The notes under the pieces are model-generated. The model saw nothing but the letters and a program-made list of their open reading frames with translations. It had not been told where the DNA came from and did no database searches. Both the position numbers and the translations under genes were made by a program. Below, one piece after another: positions 1-10,581 of a DNA stretch of 64,000 nucleotides (positions within the stretch are counted from its first letter, which is position 1; each line of letters starts with the position of its first letter). Where the stretch lies: positions 664,116 to 728,115 of the forward strand of contig JAOWBW010000280.1 of assembly GCA_026119855.1 (NCBI GenBank). Reading direction: 5' to 3'. The stretch is from Campanula takesimana. Lineage: Eukaryota > Streptophyta > Magnoliopsida > Asterales > Campanulaceae.

Positions 1-168
1 CATTCCTTTATAGAAAGTATTACACTAATTTAGTTGTCAATCTTTAATTTATTGAAGCAAAATTGTGGTACATTTGAAGAAAAAAAAAATGTTACATTTG
101 AAGAAAAAAAGTGTTACATTTCGTTATAAGAAGTGTTACTTTTGTTGGGAGGAAAAAAAATTGGGATT

Positions 169-203
<35 letters not shown>

Positions 204-990
204 CCGACTCGGCTCCTGGCGCCGTCGCACGCCGTGCGGCGGCCGCACATGAGAGTCGCTCAAGTAGATATAACTTTTACTTGTTATTTTCTCGATTGAT
301 ATCAATTAGTGTTTTATGTTGGTGGTGGGTGGATTTGGTCGGTGGTGGATGGGTGGAGGTGGGACGGCACATGGCTGGTGAGAGCGGCGCTATGAAGATG
401 GAAGGGAGGAAGAAGATGATAATAGGGGGGGGTTATTTTAAACTCTAGGGTCAATTTTAAAAAATCTGAATCTAACTTTTCGTTAACTTATTAATAGCGT
501 AGTTAACTTTTTAACTGGCGTTAGAAATCTTAGGGAAATTGAAAATAAAACTATAGTACGCAAGGTACATTTACTGAGTTGATAGTACGCAGGTCAAATT
601 GATGTTGGGCAATAGTACGCGGGTCCATTTTATAGTTTACTCAAACATTTTATCATTTAAGACATTTCACTTAAGTTGCAACAATCTAAAAATGGAAGCT
701 TTTTATTACTTTTATAATCTTCCACCCATTCTCTCTCTTCCTCCCCATTACTCATTATTCTCCACTCATTCTCTTTTCTTCCCCACTAATTCTCTCTCTT
801 CCTCACTACCTTTCATTCTTAATATAATATTATATCCTTAATTTCTCAACTTCAAAATGAATGTTTCAACTTATTTGAAACGGAGGGAGTATTATAGGTT
901 ATATATTAGATGCAACTCATATCACAAGGGGATAGTTGCCCCCCTTTAGTTTTTAATATTGTCAAATTTCTCCCTTACAAACTAAAATCA
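1..990. other. AT-rich intergenic DNA, no gene seen
   Basis: I see no convincing gene here. There is a poly(A) run at 171-201, a short GC-rich patch after it, a motif around GTACGC repeated three times at about 555-625, and a pyrimidine-rich stretch at 715-800. A sequence resembling a Stowaway terminus (CGGAGGGAGTA) stands alone near 880-892 without a clear partner. The short open frames are low-complexity artefacts. Confidence 0.6.
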
Positions 991-1295
991 TACTCCCTCC
1001 GTTCATGTTTAAGGTTCTTAGTTTGATTTTATACGCTTGTTAAGGAACCAAGGCAAATTTGAGTCAAGAATGGGAGTGTGGAGGATATAATTGTCCATGC
1101 TTCATAAAGCAAGTGGGTGAAAAGTAGATTTGTAAGTGATGTTTTTTTTTTTGTAATATATGAACTTTATGAGAACAAGAATGTCCAAAACACTATTCAT
1201 CCTTTGCCATTTAAGGAATAAAACAACTAAGAACCTTAAACTGGGGCATACCAAAAAAGAAAGTAATAACCTTAAACTAAACTGGGACGGAGGGC
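991..1295. mobile_element. Degenerate Stowaway-like MITE
   Basis: The left end reads TACTCCCTCCGTTC and the right end GGGACGGAGGG, and the internal arms (AAGGTTCTTA and its complement with AACCTTAAACT) pair across the element. The final AGTA of the right end is lost. It belongs to the same family as the element at 12,200-12,508, which shares the arm words and the spacer about strand-neutral growth of the T-run. Confidence 0.7.
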
Positions 1296-1520
1296 TTTTT
1301 ATCCATTTTACCTTTTCAGTTGAGAAAAAAATAGAACTACATAATTTCTTTTCCTCCATTTTAACAACTTTATAGTTCATCATATAATCTAATGTTGTGG
1401 GAGGCCCAACAAAAGGGAATGGGCTTGATAGCGCCACAAAAGGGGGTTATTACTTAATCACAGCCATGAGTCCATCCAAAATTTGAATTTACCTTCATTT
1501 TGAACAAAATTAAATTGAAG

Positions 1521-1526
1521 AAAAAA
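1521..1526 (-). terminator. RNA polymerase III T-run terminator
   Basis: A run of six A on the plus strand is T6 on the minus strand, about 10 nt after the 3' end of the tRNA-His gene, as expected for a pol III terminator. Confidence 0.75.
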
Positions 1527-1535
1527 TAAATAAAT

Positions 1536-1606
1536 GTGGCTGCTGGGATTCGAGCCCAGGTCTCCACGGCCACAACGTGGAATTCTTACCACTAAACTAC
1601 AGCCAC
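1536..1606 (-). tRNA. Nuclear tRNA-His (anticodon GUG)
   Basis: Read on the minus strand, this 71-nt stretch folds into a full cloverleaf. The seven-base-pair acceptor stem GTGGCTG/CAGCCAC is perfect. The anticodon stem CCACG/CGTGG encloses the loop TTGTGGC, with anticodon GTG for histidine. The T arm is CTGGG-CTCGAAT-CCCAG and the D arm has the usual GTTTAGTGGTAA form. There is no intron and no encoded CCA, as in plant nuclear tRNA genes. It matches what I know of the plant nuclear tRNA-His and not the chloroplast trnH. It looks functional and is followed by a T6 terminator. Confidence 0.96.
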
Positions 1607-2151
1607 TTTCTGTTATATCATCTCAATTAATTATTATACCTATTAATATGTACTGTCCAAATTTGTTTTATTTATTATTATTTCTTTTTTTGAAACCAAT
1701 AGAAAAACGAATATCTAAATTAGTTAAGAGCGTTAGAAATTATGGACAGAGGTAGTATATATGCATATATATATACACACACACACACATACCTTGTTAC
1801 TATTGCTGATTAATTTTAAAAGACATTTTGTTTCTTATAAATGGATTTATAGAAACTGATCAACCAAACACCAGTCCATTCTAAGCCAAATTAATCTTTT
1901 TGCAGATAAAGATTGTAGTATGTAAAAAAAGCTATGGTCACCCACCAAAATGCTGCATTTAACAATCAAGGTAATGTACATCATTTTCTTCATTTGATTT
2001 CATAAAGTCCACATATATATCCTCTCTCCGTCCCTGAAAGATTATTTCAATTGTTTTATGGTCTAACATAGTATAAGTGAATTATGACCGAACACTAACT
2101 TCAATGTAATCATCCCTATAAATTTCTGCAAATTGTTATTGATATAAGAAG
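1607..2151. other. Intergenic DNA with microsatellite
   Basis: AT-rich DNA without a gene. A compound (TA)n(CA)n microsatellite lies at 1756-1790. A lone Stowaway-like end (CTCTCCGTCCC) occurs near 2,024. Confidence 0.6.
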
Positions 2152-2414
2152 TACTACCTCTGTCCCTAAATGAGTGTCCAAATTTCATTTTAAGGGACAC
2201 TGAAAATCTCAACTTTATGTACAATTTTCTAGCAAATATTCATATATTATCTTGTAATCTCTTTTCCAAACATTTAGTTTTGCACGTATAAAGAAACCGG
2301 TGAAAAAAATTTCAAAAAAAAAACATTTAGGGACAAAGTTATGTTAAAAAAAGACACTCATTTTGGGACAAATTTTTTTTGAAAATGGACACTCATTTAG
2401 GGACAGAGGGAGTA
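2152..2414. mobile_element. Stowaway-like MITE with TA duplication
   Basis: The ends are TACTACCTCTGTCCCTAAAT and the complement of ATTTAGGGACAGAGGGAGTA, bounded by TA on both sides. The arms carry GAGTGTCC and GGACACTC, giving a long hairpin. It has no coding capacity. It lies 300 bp downstream of the first chitinase. Confidence 0.85.
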
Positions 2415-2713
2415 TATATTTTTAAAATTTCATTAGAATTATTAGATTGATATCAATATTTGGTCAATGTTCACTTTTGTACCATAAATAGTCACTATCT
2501 TTTTGGGACCGACTGTTTGTTGTATATAATAACAAAACGACTGTTACTTACTGTTACGGGTTACGGCTGTATTTCTCTATGTTTGGCAAAGACATCAAAA
2601 AAATATGAGAATAGGTATATGTAGGTCATTAGTTTCCTATAAAAGGGAAAATTCTCATTTATTTTCAAGGAAATGAAGGTAAAGAACAGATAAGTGAAAA
2701 TCTACAAAAAAAA

Positions 2714-3651
2714 CTAACATCTAATATTATCGCCGGTGGGAACTCCAAGTTGATTACAATACTCAGTATAGTACTCAACACGGCGGTTCACAGTGGCTGT
2801 GTTGCCACCATCACATTCCATTCCATTAATCGCTCGAATTGTCGGTCCAAATCCCTCGCCCGAAGTAATGATTGAATGAACTCTGTTCATCCAGAACCAA
2901 AAGGCTGTCCGAAACGAGATCACATTGTTTGTGGCAACAATTTCCGGATTATTAAGTCCGTCGAACCCAATACTATTTCCAGCTGGTCCATAATTGTAGT
3001 TCCATGATAGCTGAATCGGGCCTCGTCCGTAGTACCCCTTGTTGGCCACACATGGGAACTGTGTGTTATTTTCGTCGCAGTAATCCCTTGTAGCTCCATT
3101 TATCTCTTCTATGTAGCAAAAATCTGAAAAAAAATAATAATAATAATTTTGGTCAAGGTTCAATCAAGTTGACCAAAAAAGTCAAAATGTGACATTTATT
3201 ATGTTACATAATACATAGGGAGTGGTAAAATATGCTTACGTCCAGTCTCATGAGTGGCATGGGCGAAAAAAGCAGCAATTTCGCGCCTAGAATCTTCTTC
3301 AGAACCAGCTCTACCAAACTGGGAATAAGAACTGAGGGCTTCAAGAAAGGCGGCTCTAGTATAGAAGCCTCTTCCTGCACAACTTGCATCGGCTTGGTTT
3401 ACAATTCCGTTGAAGAAAGCGTTAGTCACGATATCGGAAACCGAGACATTGTTAGGAGGAGGGGGTGGGGTACAAGGACCTTCTTGACAACCGGGACCGC
3501 AATAGTCGTTGGTTGTCCCGCAATAACCGAACTGACTGCAGCACTCGTCTACACTGCAACCGCAGTTCTGACCGGCAGCTGGTGCCGGAATGGCTGCGGC
3601 TGCGAGTAGTCCGAGGACTATGATTGGTAAGAAATTTTGTGGGATTATCAT
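2714..3651 (-). CDS. Class IV chitinase (GH19 with hevein domain), copy 1
   Basis: Spliced coding sequence 3651-3240 joined to 3123-2714, giving 273 aa. The intron 3239-3124 has GTAAGC and CAG borders and splits the His codon after HETG. Residues 1-27 are a signal peptide. Residues 28-60 form an eight-cysteine hevein-type chitin-binding domain (C30, C32, C37, C38, C44, C51, C55, C60). Residues 61-66 are a Pro hinge, and residues 69-273 a GH19 domain of class IV type. The catalytic Glu pair is E135 in HETGH and E144 in YIEEING; the SWNYNYGPAG signature is at 177-186. The family hydrolyses chitin in the apoplast and is typical of pathogen response (PR-3). The C-terminus GDNIRC shows no vacuolar extension. 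A plausible AATAAA lies at 2663-2658. Its tandem partner is the gene at 5837-7152. It appears intact. Confidence 0.93.
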
Positions 3652-3690
3652 TTTGGTTGATTATGTTAGAGTTTGTGGAGTTGAGGTGAT

Positions 3691-3700
3691 GATTTTATAG
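3691..3700 (-). promoter_or_regulatory. TATA box of chitinase copy 1
   Basis: CTATAAAATC on the minus strand lies 40-50 nt upstream of the ATG at 3651. The flanking block GGGCACACACGCA upstream is shared with the second chitinase promoter. Confidence 0.75.
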
Positions 3701-3765
3701 AGTGTGCATGGTGCGTGTGTGCCCACAATGGAAAGTCAGAAGGAAAGGTGGGCTGAATTGAAAAG

Positions 3766-4028
3766 TACTCCCTCCGTCCCAGCTCACTTGAGACTTTTTG
3801 ACCAAAACTAGTCAACTTAAGGTCGGTTTGACCAACACTTTATAAAAATATTTATGTTCCAAAAAACTTTTTAAAAATTGTTATTGAGAGGATTTTTAAT
3901 GGTGGTCATTTTACATTTTTTGAATTTTTGTTCGGATCATAAATATTTCTATAAAGTGTTAGTCAAACAGACCTTAAGTTGACCAGTTTTGGTCAAAAAG
4001 TCTCAAGTGAGCTGGGACGGAGGGAGTA
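3766..4028. mobile_element. Stowaway-like MITE with W-box cluster in chitinase promoter
   Basis: Perfect-looking ends TACTCCCTCCGTCCCAGCTC and its complement, with TA duplication, and long pairing arms (CACTTGAGACTTTTTGACC and complement). It begins 66 bp upstream of the TATA box of chitinase copy 1. Six W-box cores TTGAC[C/T] are present on one strand or the other: 3798-3803, 3810-3815, 3828-3833, 3961-3966, 3979-3984 and 3991-3996. The second chitinase has no such insertion. Confidence 0.9.
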
Positions 4029-5836
4029 TTGTTTTGGGTGCGTGTATTGACTTCTGACTTGGTAAGAATGTCACTCTTGTCTAGATTGAGACTTTTGAAT
4101 TGGTGCATTAAGTTCATGCCTTTGGAAAATTAGTGCTCTTTAACATTTCAGTGTTTTGACATTTTCTTTTTCTCTCTTTCTCACCCTTTGGAAGAAGGAT
4201 TGGGTCAGCGAGTTGTAATTGGATGCTCAATAGTCCATATTTAATTTATTATACCCCTCCGTCTCGAAATATGATTTTCTCGTTTGCTATTTTTCATTAT
4301 CCCAAAAAGTTCTTCCTATTTATACAACTTAGGCTTAAATATGCATAAACACAACATGTACCTAGTGAAGCAAGTGTTCATATATCCTTAAAATCTATAT
4401 ATATAAAAGTCGACGCGTAGTACTATGGATGTGACACGTGGACAAGCTTTATCGAAATCTTTTATTTCGTGAAGCCACATCACCATGTACCCCACAACAA
4501 TATAACTTTTCATTTTTTTCTCTTTTAGCTAATAGTATTAGCATACTATAGTAGTTACTACATTAGAAGAATACAACTATTAGATATTACCATTATACTA
4601 TTGCTATAGATAATCATATTTTACTATTGGATACTAATAGAATAGTATGCTAATAAATATACTGATAGAGAAAAGATGAGGTAGACGAAGAGTTTAGCTA
4701 TTAAATTTTGAAATTATTACATTCATCATTATGTGTGTGTTAATATTACAAATCTAATGACAAGAGTTATGAAATTTAAAAAGCCTATACACATTAAATT
4801 AAATTAAGACACTCTCATACACTAATAATTTTTTTTCATGAATAAAATATAAATGCATACATTATAAATTATGTTAAAAAGAGTATGACATTTTTTTTTA
4901 CTTTTTTATAATTATAAAAAAATACATTTTTAACTGTCTTTGATGAATAAGAATGATTTTCATTTTTAAGAATGTGTTTTTTTAAATCAAATAAAAGAAT
5001 TTTATATTAATTTTTGAAATTTCTTATGCTTATTTCATGAAGGACATGAATTGCAACGTGATATATAGGAGGTTGATATTTATTTTATATTTGAAATACA
5101 AAAATTAAAGCATATATAACTATTTATAATCTGATAAATAAATAGTACTTATTGATTTGTTAGTTTTGTTGTATAACATCTTATATGCATTAATTAAAAA
5201 AATGACTTGATTTAGTACACTACATTCCTTACTTTTTTTGGTGCAACGCTTAAGATTTATTGAAAAACTATAAGTGTAAATTAGAATTACAATCAACTAA
5301 AAATACTTGAAAAACAAAGTTTTATGATGACAACTAATTTAAAAATACTTTTTGATTAATTTAATTATTTTTATAAAAATTTAAAAATTATATTCATAGT
5401 ATTTATAATGGTGTATCAATAACAAGTTTTATAATTTTATTATGGTAATTAAATCAATTCAAATTTATTGCTCAAAAATCGTTCATACTGACGTACAAAA
5501 AAAAAAGAGCGACGTTTAATCTTTTAGTTTAGGAATGGGAGTGAAAAGGAAAATACAAAGGTTGTTGTTTTATCTCTTCAGTTAACCTATCTCAAATCAT
5601 TTTAAGATTAAGCTTCTGTTTTTGTTGCTCTTTCGGAAACCTCACAATTCATTAGAACAGAGGTCATCTTAGGATCATGAAGAACAACAGCCAACCAATG
5701 GTCTTAATCTTGTATATAATCACCTAAAACATAGTGATTCAATTTATATTATTCAAATAATCAAATATTTTATTGCATCAGTGTATAAATACCTTACTAT
5801 TTAATTCTCCATTCCATTAAAAAAAAAAAAAAGGGC
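4029..5836. other. AT-rich intergenic DNA, possible Helitron relic
   Basis: No gene is seen. A sequence TCTATATATATAAAAGTC at 4394 resembles the 5' end of plant Helitrons (TC start). I could not find a matching hairpin and CTRR end, so the call is weak. The rest is very AT-rich, with short repeats. AATAAA for chitinase copy 2 is at 5774-5769 on the minus strand. Confidence 0.35.
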
Positions 5837-7152
5837 CTAACATCTAAGGTTATCGCCAGTAGGAACCCCAAGCTGGTTACAATATTCTGTATAGTACTCA
5901 ACCCGGGCATTGACAGTGGCCGGGTTGGCTCCATCACACTCAAGTTGTCCATTGATAGCACGAATCGTGGCCCCGAACCCCTGCCCAGAAGTTATAATAC
6001 TCTGCATCCTGTTCATCCAATACCACAGGGCTGTCTTGAACGAGATCAATGGATCTGTGGCCACGATTTCCGGATTGTTAAGTCCGTCGAACCCAATACT
6101 ATTTCCAGCTGGTCCGTAATTAAAGTTCCATGAGAGCTGAAACGGACCTCGTCCGTAGTATCCCTTGTTGGCTGCACAAGGGTACTGCCTGTTCTCTTCT
6201 TGACAGTAGTCCCTTGAAGCTCCATTTATCTCTTCTATATAGCAGAAATCTGCAATAATTTTTTATAATTAAATTTCAGTATGCAAAATCTTGTGAAAAA
6301 CTTGATTTTTCTAGGTAAAAGTAAAATTAGTTTTATGACTTTTAAAATTGGCTTTTATAGATAAAAGTAAAAAATTAGTTTTATGACTTTTAAAACTGTC
6401 AGTTTTACTATTAAGATTGTAACAAAAGTAATTGATAATTTTAATTAGGCTGACAATTTAACTACCTTTAATAAAACGGGTAGTTTCAAGTTAAATGTGT
6501 TTGTTGTACTACCATTAAAAATTGACAGAGGGAGTAGTAGATTGGCAGTTTTAATAGTAAAATTGACAGATTTATCACACAGTAATCTAGGAGTTAGAAG
6601 TGTTTGGTTTACTATACAAAATATTCTTTCTGTTTCATAATCAGTCTCCCACTTTCTTTCCTAGTTCTGTCCAAAATAAAATTGAGAAGTCAATTGCAAC
6701 ACTTGTGTAATGAAATAAGTAAATTAATAATCGAGATTTTACTTACGTCCAGTTTCATGAGTAGCATGTGCAAAGAAAGCAGCAATCTCGCGCCTCGAAT
6801 CCTCTTCAGTACCAACTCTACCGAACTGAGGGTAAGAATTAATAGCCTCAAGAAACACATCTCTAGTGAAGAAGCCTTTCCCAGCACAACCAGCATCCGC
6901 TTGGTCGGTAATCCCGTTGAAAAATGCATCAGTCACTATATTAGGAACCGAAACATCATTAGGAGGTGGGGGTGCGAAGCAAGGGCCTTGCTGGCACCCT
7001 GCACCGCAGTAGTCATTGCCGGTCCCACAGTAGCCGTACTGGCTACAACATAGGTCGGAGCTGCAGCCGCAGTCTTGGCCGGAAACCACTGCGGCTGCTG
7101 CAAGTAATCCGATCAGAATGGTTGTTAAGAAATTCCGGCGGGTGGAGATCAT
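5837..7152 (-). CDS. Class IV chitinase (GH19 with hevein domain), copy 2
   Basis: Spliced coding sequence 7152-6747 joined to 6249-5837, giving 272 aa. The intron 6746-6250 (497 bp, GTAAGT...CAG) lies at the same codon as in copy 1 but is four times longer and contains a roughly 47-bp tandem duplication near 6,313-6,407. Residues 1-25 are a signal peptide, 26-58 the hevein domain (eight Cys), 60-64 a Pro-rich hinge and 67-272 the GH19 domain, with catalytic E133 (HETG) and E142 (EEING) and the SWNFNYGPAG signature. I chose the ATG at 7152. An in-frame ATG at 7230 falls on the TATA box, so it would not be transcribed, and the 7152 start aligns with copy 1. Compared with copy 1 it has one extra residue (INGQLECDG against INGMECDG). 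It appears intact. Confidence 0.93.
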
Positions 7153-7228
7153 TTTGCTGGTTTGTTTGAGATATTGGTATGTGTGTAAGTGTGTGTGGTT
7201 TGGAAGTGAGAGGGTAGATGGGATGAAC

Positions 7229-7236
7229 ATTTATAG
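7229..7236 (-). promoter_or_regulatory. TATA box of chitinase copy 2
   Basis: CTATAAAT on the minus strand lies 77-84 nt upstream of the chosen ATG. The block GGGCACACACGCATCC just upstream is the counterpart of the one at copy 1. Confidence 0.7.
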
Positions 7237-7339
7237 TGTTGGATGCGTGTGTGCCCAAGGAAATTAAGGCTTTTGTTGTTTTATTGAAAAGTATGATGTA
7301 AGGGATGATTTATCACTGGAAGTAAATCTGACGTAATGT

Positions 7340-7870
7340 CTTTTGAGTCTTGATTCGTGGAATGGAAAAACTCTCAAAGAATATCTCGAAAAAACTTTGC
7401 AAAGTAACCTCAAGATTTTGATCACTGATGGATCTTGGAAGAAAGATGCTCGATGGACTGGTCTTGGATGGGAACTCTGGGATCCAACAACAGGTAGAAT
7501 TGCGGTAGGCAGCATATCATGTAGGGAAAATTCAAACATTCAAACTGAGAGTCTAGCTATATGGAAAGGAATGGAATAGGCAACGCACAACTCCTTTTTT
7601 GACATTCTTATTCTGACAGATTCTACGCATGCTCGAGATTATATTCAAAATCCGACATGTCGAGACTTCTCCGTGGACTCTATCATTCGAGATACCCAAA
7701 ATCTCATGAACCATTGTAATAGGGCTTATATTATTAAAGTAGACAGGAATGTAATTCAATTAGCGCATAATAATGCGGTATTTGCTAGGAAATTGTATCA
7801 TTTTATAGGCTCCGAGCCTACTTTTCTAATAAAATTGTAGTATAGCTGTTCAAAAAAAAAAAAAAAAAAA
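7340..7870 (+). pseudogene. 5'-truncated LINE: RNase H domain end with poly(A)
   Basis: The plus-strand frame starting near 7,343 encodes the RNase H-like domain that ends ORF2 of many plant LINEs: ITDGSW (first Asp), an E in NIQTESLA and ILTDST (next Asp). The last motif is altered (HNNAVFAR in place of the usual N-x-x-AD-x-LA). A TAG at 7577 interrupts the frame. The frame ends at about 7,840 and is followed by a 19-nt A run (7852-7870), as left by target-primed reverse transcription. It is a dead fragment about 190 bp upstream of the second chitinase start. The 5' limit is uncertain. Confidence 0.75.
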
Positions 7871-7896
7871 CTAGTAAGAAAGACTTCCTACAGATG

Positions 7897-8841
7897 CACT
7901 GGCGAAGCTAAGGCTAAGCCAAGGGGGTCACCCCCTTGAATTTTCGAACGTGTTAATTTTAATACATTCAAAATTTTAAAAATTGATATTTTACTACTAA
8001 AAATAACGATTTACTCATTTTGACCCCCCTTAATTTTGAGAAAAAAATGCACTAAATTATTATTTTGACCCCCTTGTATACTAAATTTGTAGCCTCAACT
8101 ATAATACTTATTCCATGAACAACCTTGATGATGAGGCCGCGCTTCCCAGGCCGGAGCCAAGACCGTGCGGACCGGACAGATCGAGTCTATCTTAGTCGAG
8201 CCCTAAACCTCGAGACCGAACCGGATAGACCCATGGAAGGTTATGCCCGAGATCCCAGCCCGACCGATGACTCCGTACGGAAAAGGCTTTGCCTCCCGCT
8301 ACTTCACGAACCTCGTGCTTGTACACCAAGTAACCATCCCGGAGGCCGTACTTTCCAGCTGGCAAATATATCCAAGAGACATTAATGCTCTATACCTGTC
8401 AGACCATGACTGTGAGTGCTGGTGCCACAACCCACCAACGACATACCACTTTTCAGTGTCCTTTCCTGACCTGACCAACGAGATCGTGGCACGTGGTATG
8501 AATTCGTACGAAGGCGGTTGATGTCCAGATCTCATCCCTTTATTCTCTCTCTTCTATTACCTATAAATACTCATTTTCACCCCCATGGGCAAGGTACATA
8601 CTCTAACCCTAATCACACACAAGGCTTTCACAGACTTTCTTTCTTAGGTTTTCCTCAGAGATCTCATTCTCACACCCGAGGGCCTAAGCCGGATTCAAAC
8701 CCGGCTCTGGTCCTAACGATGTTCTTGTTTGTGTTGTGATTCAGGAACAAGAGGCAGCAAACCGGAGATCCGTCTCCTTGACCCCAAATCTCAGGGCGTC
8801 ATCACTTGACCCCTTCCCGAAAAATCCTGGCTTCGCCACTG
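7897..8841. mobile_element. hAT-type MITE split by a solo LTR
   Basis: Ends CACTGGCGAAGC and GCTTCGCCACTG form a 12-bp inverted repeat with one mismatch. The flanks are the 8-bp direct repeat TACAGATG (7889-7896 and 8842-8849), diagnostic of the hAT superfamily. Without the nested LTR the element is about 265 bp and has no coding capacity. Confidence 0.88.
8129..8804 (+). mobile_element. Solo LTR (676 bp) nested in the hAT MITE
   Basis: It starts TGATGAGGCC and ends GCGTCATCA (inverted TGATGA/TCATCA) and is flanked by the 5-bp duplication CTTGA (8124-8128 and 8805-8809). A TATA-like CTATAAATAC at 8571-8580 points to plus orientation. No internal region or second LTR is present, as left by recombination between LTRs. 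Its GC-rich, open-looking frames are not genes. Confidence 0.87.
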
Positions 8842-9025
8842 TACAGATGGATTAGTGTCCGTTACATTTCTCGTTAAGCCGTTACATTTCTCGTTAAGGA
8901 TATGATTGTTATTTATAGCCCCGCATTCCCAACGATAGAGACCAACCATTTGAATGAAATTGGATTTGAACCATTAATACAAAAAGAAGGCTAAGCTGTC
9001 CGACTACACACGCCCTAAATCCAAA

Positions 9026-9826
9026 GGGTTAATCTCACTTTACTACCATAAGGTTTACATGATGTATCATTTGGGAGCCTATAGTTCTAAGTTTCTCACT
9101 TTAAGGCCTAGACATTCATTTTTGTATCAATTTGGGGCCTAAGTAAGAATTCTGTTAGAATTGGGACGGAAAATTGACATGTATCATCCGACCCTAATCC
9201 TTTTGGGCGGTTTTGGTCTTTTATTTTAGTCTTGTGATTAATTCAGTAATGGTTGGAGAGAGCTTCACAGTTTCTGAAGACAAAAACAATCAATACATGA
9301 GAAAAACACTCAAGCTCCAACAACACATTTCTGAATTAGATCCATATCCCAACAACCCATCCTTACTCTCTACTGTCACGTCTACCATCGACAACGGAAG
9401 TTCCAGTGGAAGTTTCAGCACAATCAAGAAGAAACTTACATCAATGATGTTTAGGGAACTAGAATGTGTAGCATCATCTCAAGTGAGAATTTTGAATCAA
9501 ATACATTATACTGCATGCCAGAGGAATTTTATCTTTTACTTTTAGTCTCAATCGAGCATGCCTTGAATCAAGGTATTTGGGTAGAAATGAGTTCAAAGAG
9601 ATCTATATCTGATGGTAATGTATATAGCAAAAAGTCTAAAAAAATCCAAGAGAAAATAATTGTTGGTTGACATATGCTTAATTCCCGTCCAAAATTTAAC
9701 GAAAAATTTGTCTAGACCTCAAATTGATACGAAAATGAAAGCCTAGGCTCTAAAATGAGAAAAATAAAACAATAGGCCCCCAAGTGATACAACGTGTAAA
9801 TTGGGGTAGTAAACTGAGATTAACCC
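9026..9826. mobile_element. Long-TIR (Mutator-like) element, Pack-MULE candidate
   Basis: The left 150 bp and right 145 bp are imperfect inverted repeats, beginning GGGTTAATCTCA and ending with its complement. Words such as TTTACTACC, GATGTATCA[T/C]TTGGG, CATTTT and GTATCAATTTG recur in inverted order. No transposase is seen. The centre (about 9,200-9,670) is unlike the arms and looks like captured transcribed DNA. I could not find a clean 9-bp target duplication. Confidence 0.65.
9213..9545 (+). pseudogene. Unrecognised coding-like fragment inside long-TIR element
   Basis: This open frame of 110 codons has protein-like composition in the middle (a Leu/Gln-rich stretch, then a Ser-rich stretch, then a Lys-rich one), unlike the low-complexity frames nearby. 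I do not recognise the protein. Its position exactly between the long inverted repeats suggests a piece of a host gene carried by the element. It may have no product of its own. Confidence 0.35.
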
Positions 9827-10105
9827 AATTGGATAGGTTATCAACTTTTGACTTGGTATAAATGGGTACTAGTAGCACCTTAGATAATATTAATGGAAGG
9901 AGTAGGTTGACTTTTATATACGCCAATGGTCAATGCCGTGATAATTTTTGTTCATTTCTTCCCCTTCTACTAGAAGTTAGGCAAATACAATTAGTTGGAA
10001 TAATGATATAAGTTGTCTTTGTCAACAACAATTAAAGGTTACTACATGATCAAAGGAACAATTCTAATTCCAAGAATTTCAGGTTAAAAGGATCCGAAAA
10101 TTTTG

Positions 10106-10235
10106 GGGGAAACTAGTTCCTTTATAAAAAGTCATGTTTTTATAGGGTTTAAGGTTTAGGGTTAGGGTTTAACGTTTAGGGTTTAAGGGTTAAAAAATGG
10201 ACTTTTTATACCTTATAGAGGAACTAGTTTCCCTC
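10106..10235. repeat. Foldback element with telomere-like core
   Basis: Arms GGGAAACTAGTTCC...ATAAAAAGTC (10107-10133) and their complement (about 10,200-10,235) flank a core (10144-10191) of degenerate TTTAGGG-like units. It is followed by an 18-bp direct duplication (CCTACTCGGAAAGGATAG) near 10,239-10,276. No coding capacity. Confidence 0.65.
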
Positions 10236-10581
10236 TAAACCTACTCGGAAAGGATAGACCTACTCGGAAAGGATAGATAGTGCAGGTCAACTAATGAATG
10301 GAGGGAGAGGAGGACGACGGCGTCAACGCCTCCCTCTGTAAGCCTCTTCATTGCGCATCCGGTTGTAAATTAAGCTTTAAAAAAAAAGATGGAAATGACA
10401 TTCTTGCCCTCTTCAAAAACTTTCTATGTTCCCTATGAAAAACTAATACATGCTTCAACAGACAGGAACCACATTTTAACTACAGCAAAAAAAAAAAAAA
10501 AAAAAAAAAAACCAAAACGATTAAATTCGACAAAATTTACGCTAGTACAGCAGGTTGGGAGAATCCATATTTCATGTCTTT
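10236..10581. other. Intergenic DNA downstream of PLP3
   Basis: Contains the short direct duplication noted above and an A-run at about 10,486-10,510. No gene is seen. It is the 3' flank of the PLP3 remnant, whose stop codon is at 10584-10582. Confidence 0.5.

Noticed and set aside
1534..1755. 73-codon plus-strand frame
   Set aside because: Its first third is the antisense of the tRNA-His gene; the rest is AT-rich. Not a gene.
4394..5836. Complete Helitron
   Set aside because: Only a TC-start-like sequence was seen; no hairpin plus CTRR end could be fixed.
7153..7230. Upstream in-frame ATG for chitinase copy 2
   Set aside because: The ATG at 7230 lies on the TATA box, so it would precede the transcription start. 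The 7152 start gives a standard signal peptide.
8125..8739. Several overlapping open frames in GC-rich DNA
   Set aside because: They lie wholly inside the solo LTR and show no protein domain.
10144..10191. Interstitial telomere
   Set aside because: Units are few and degenerate and are enclosed by inverted arms; better seen as the core of a foldback element.
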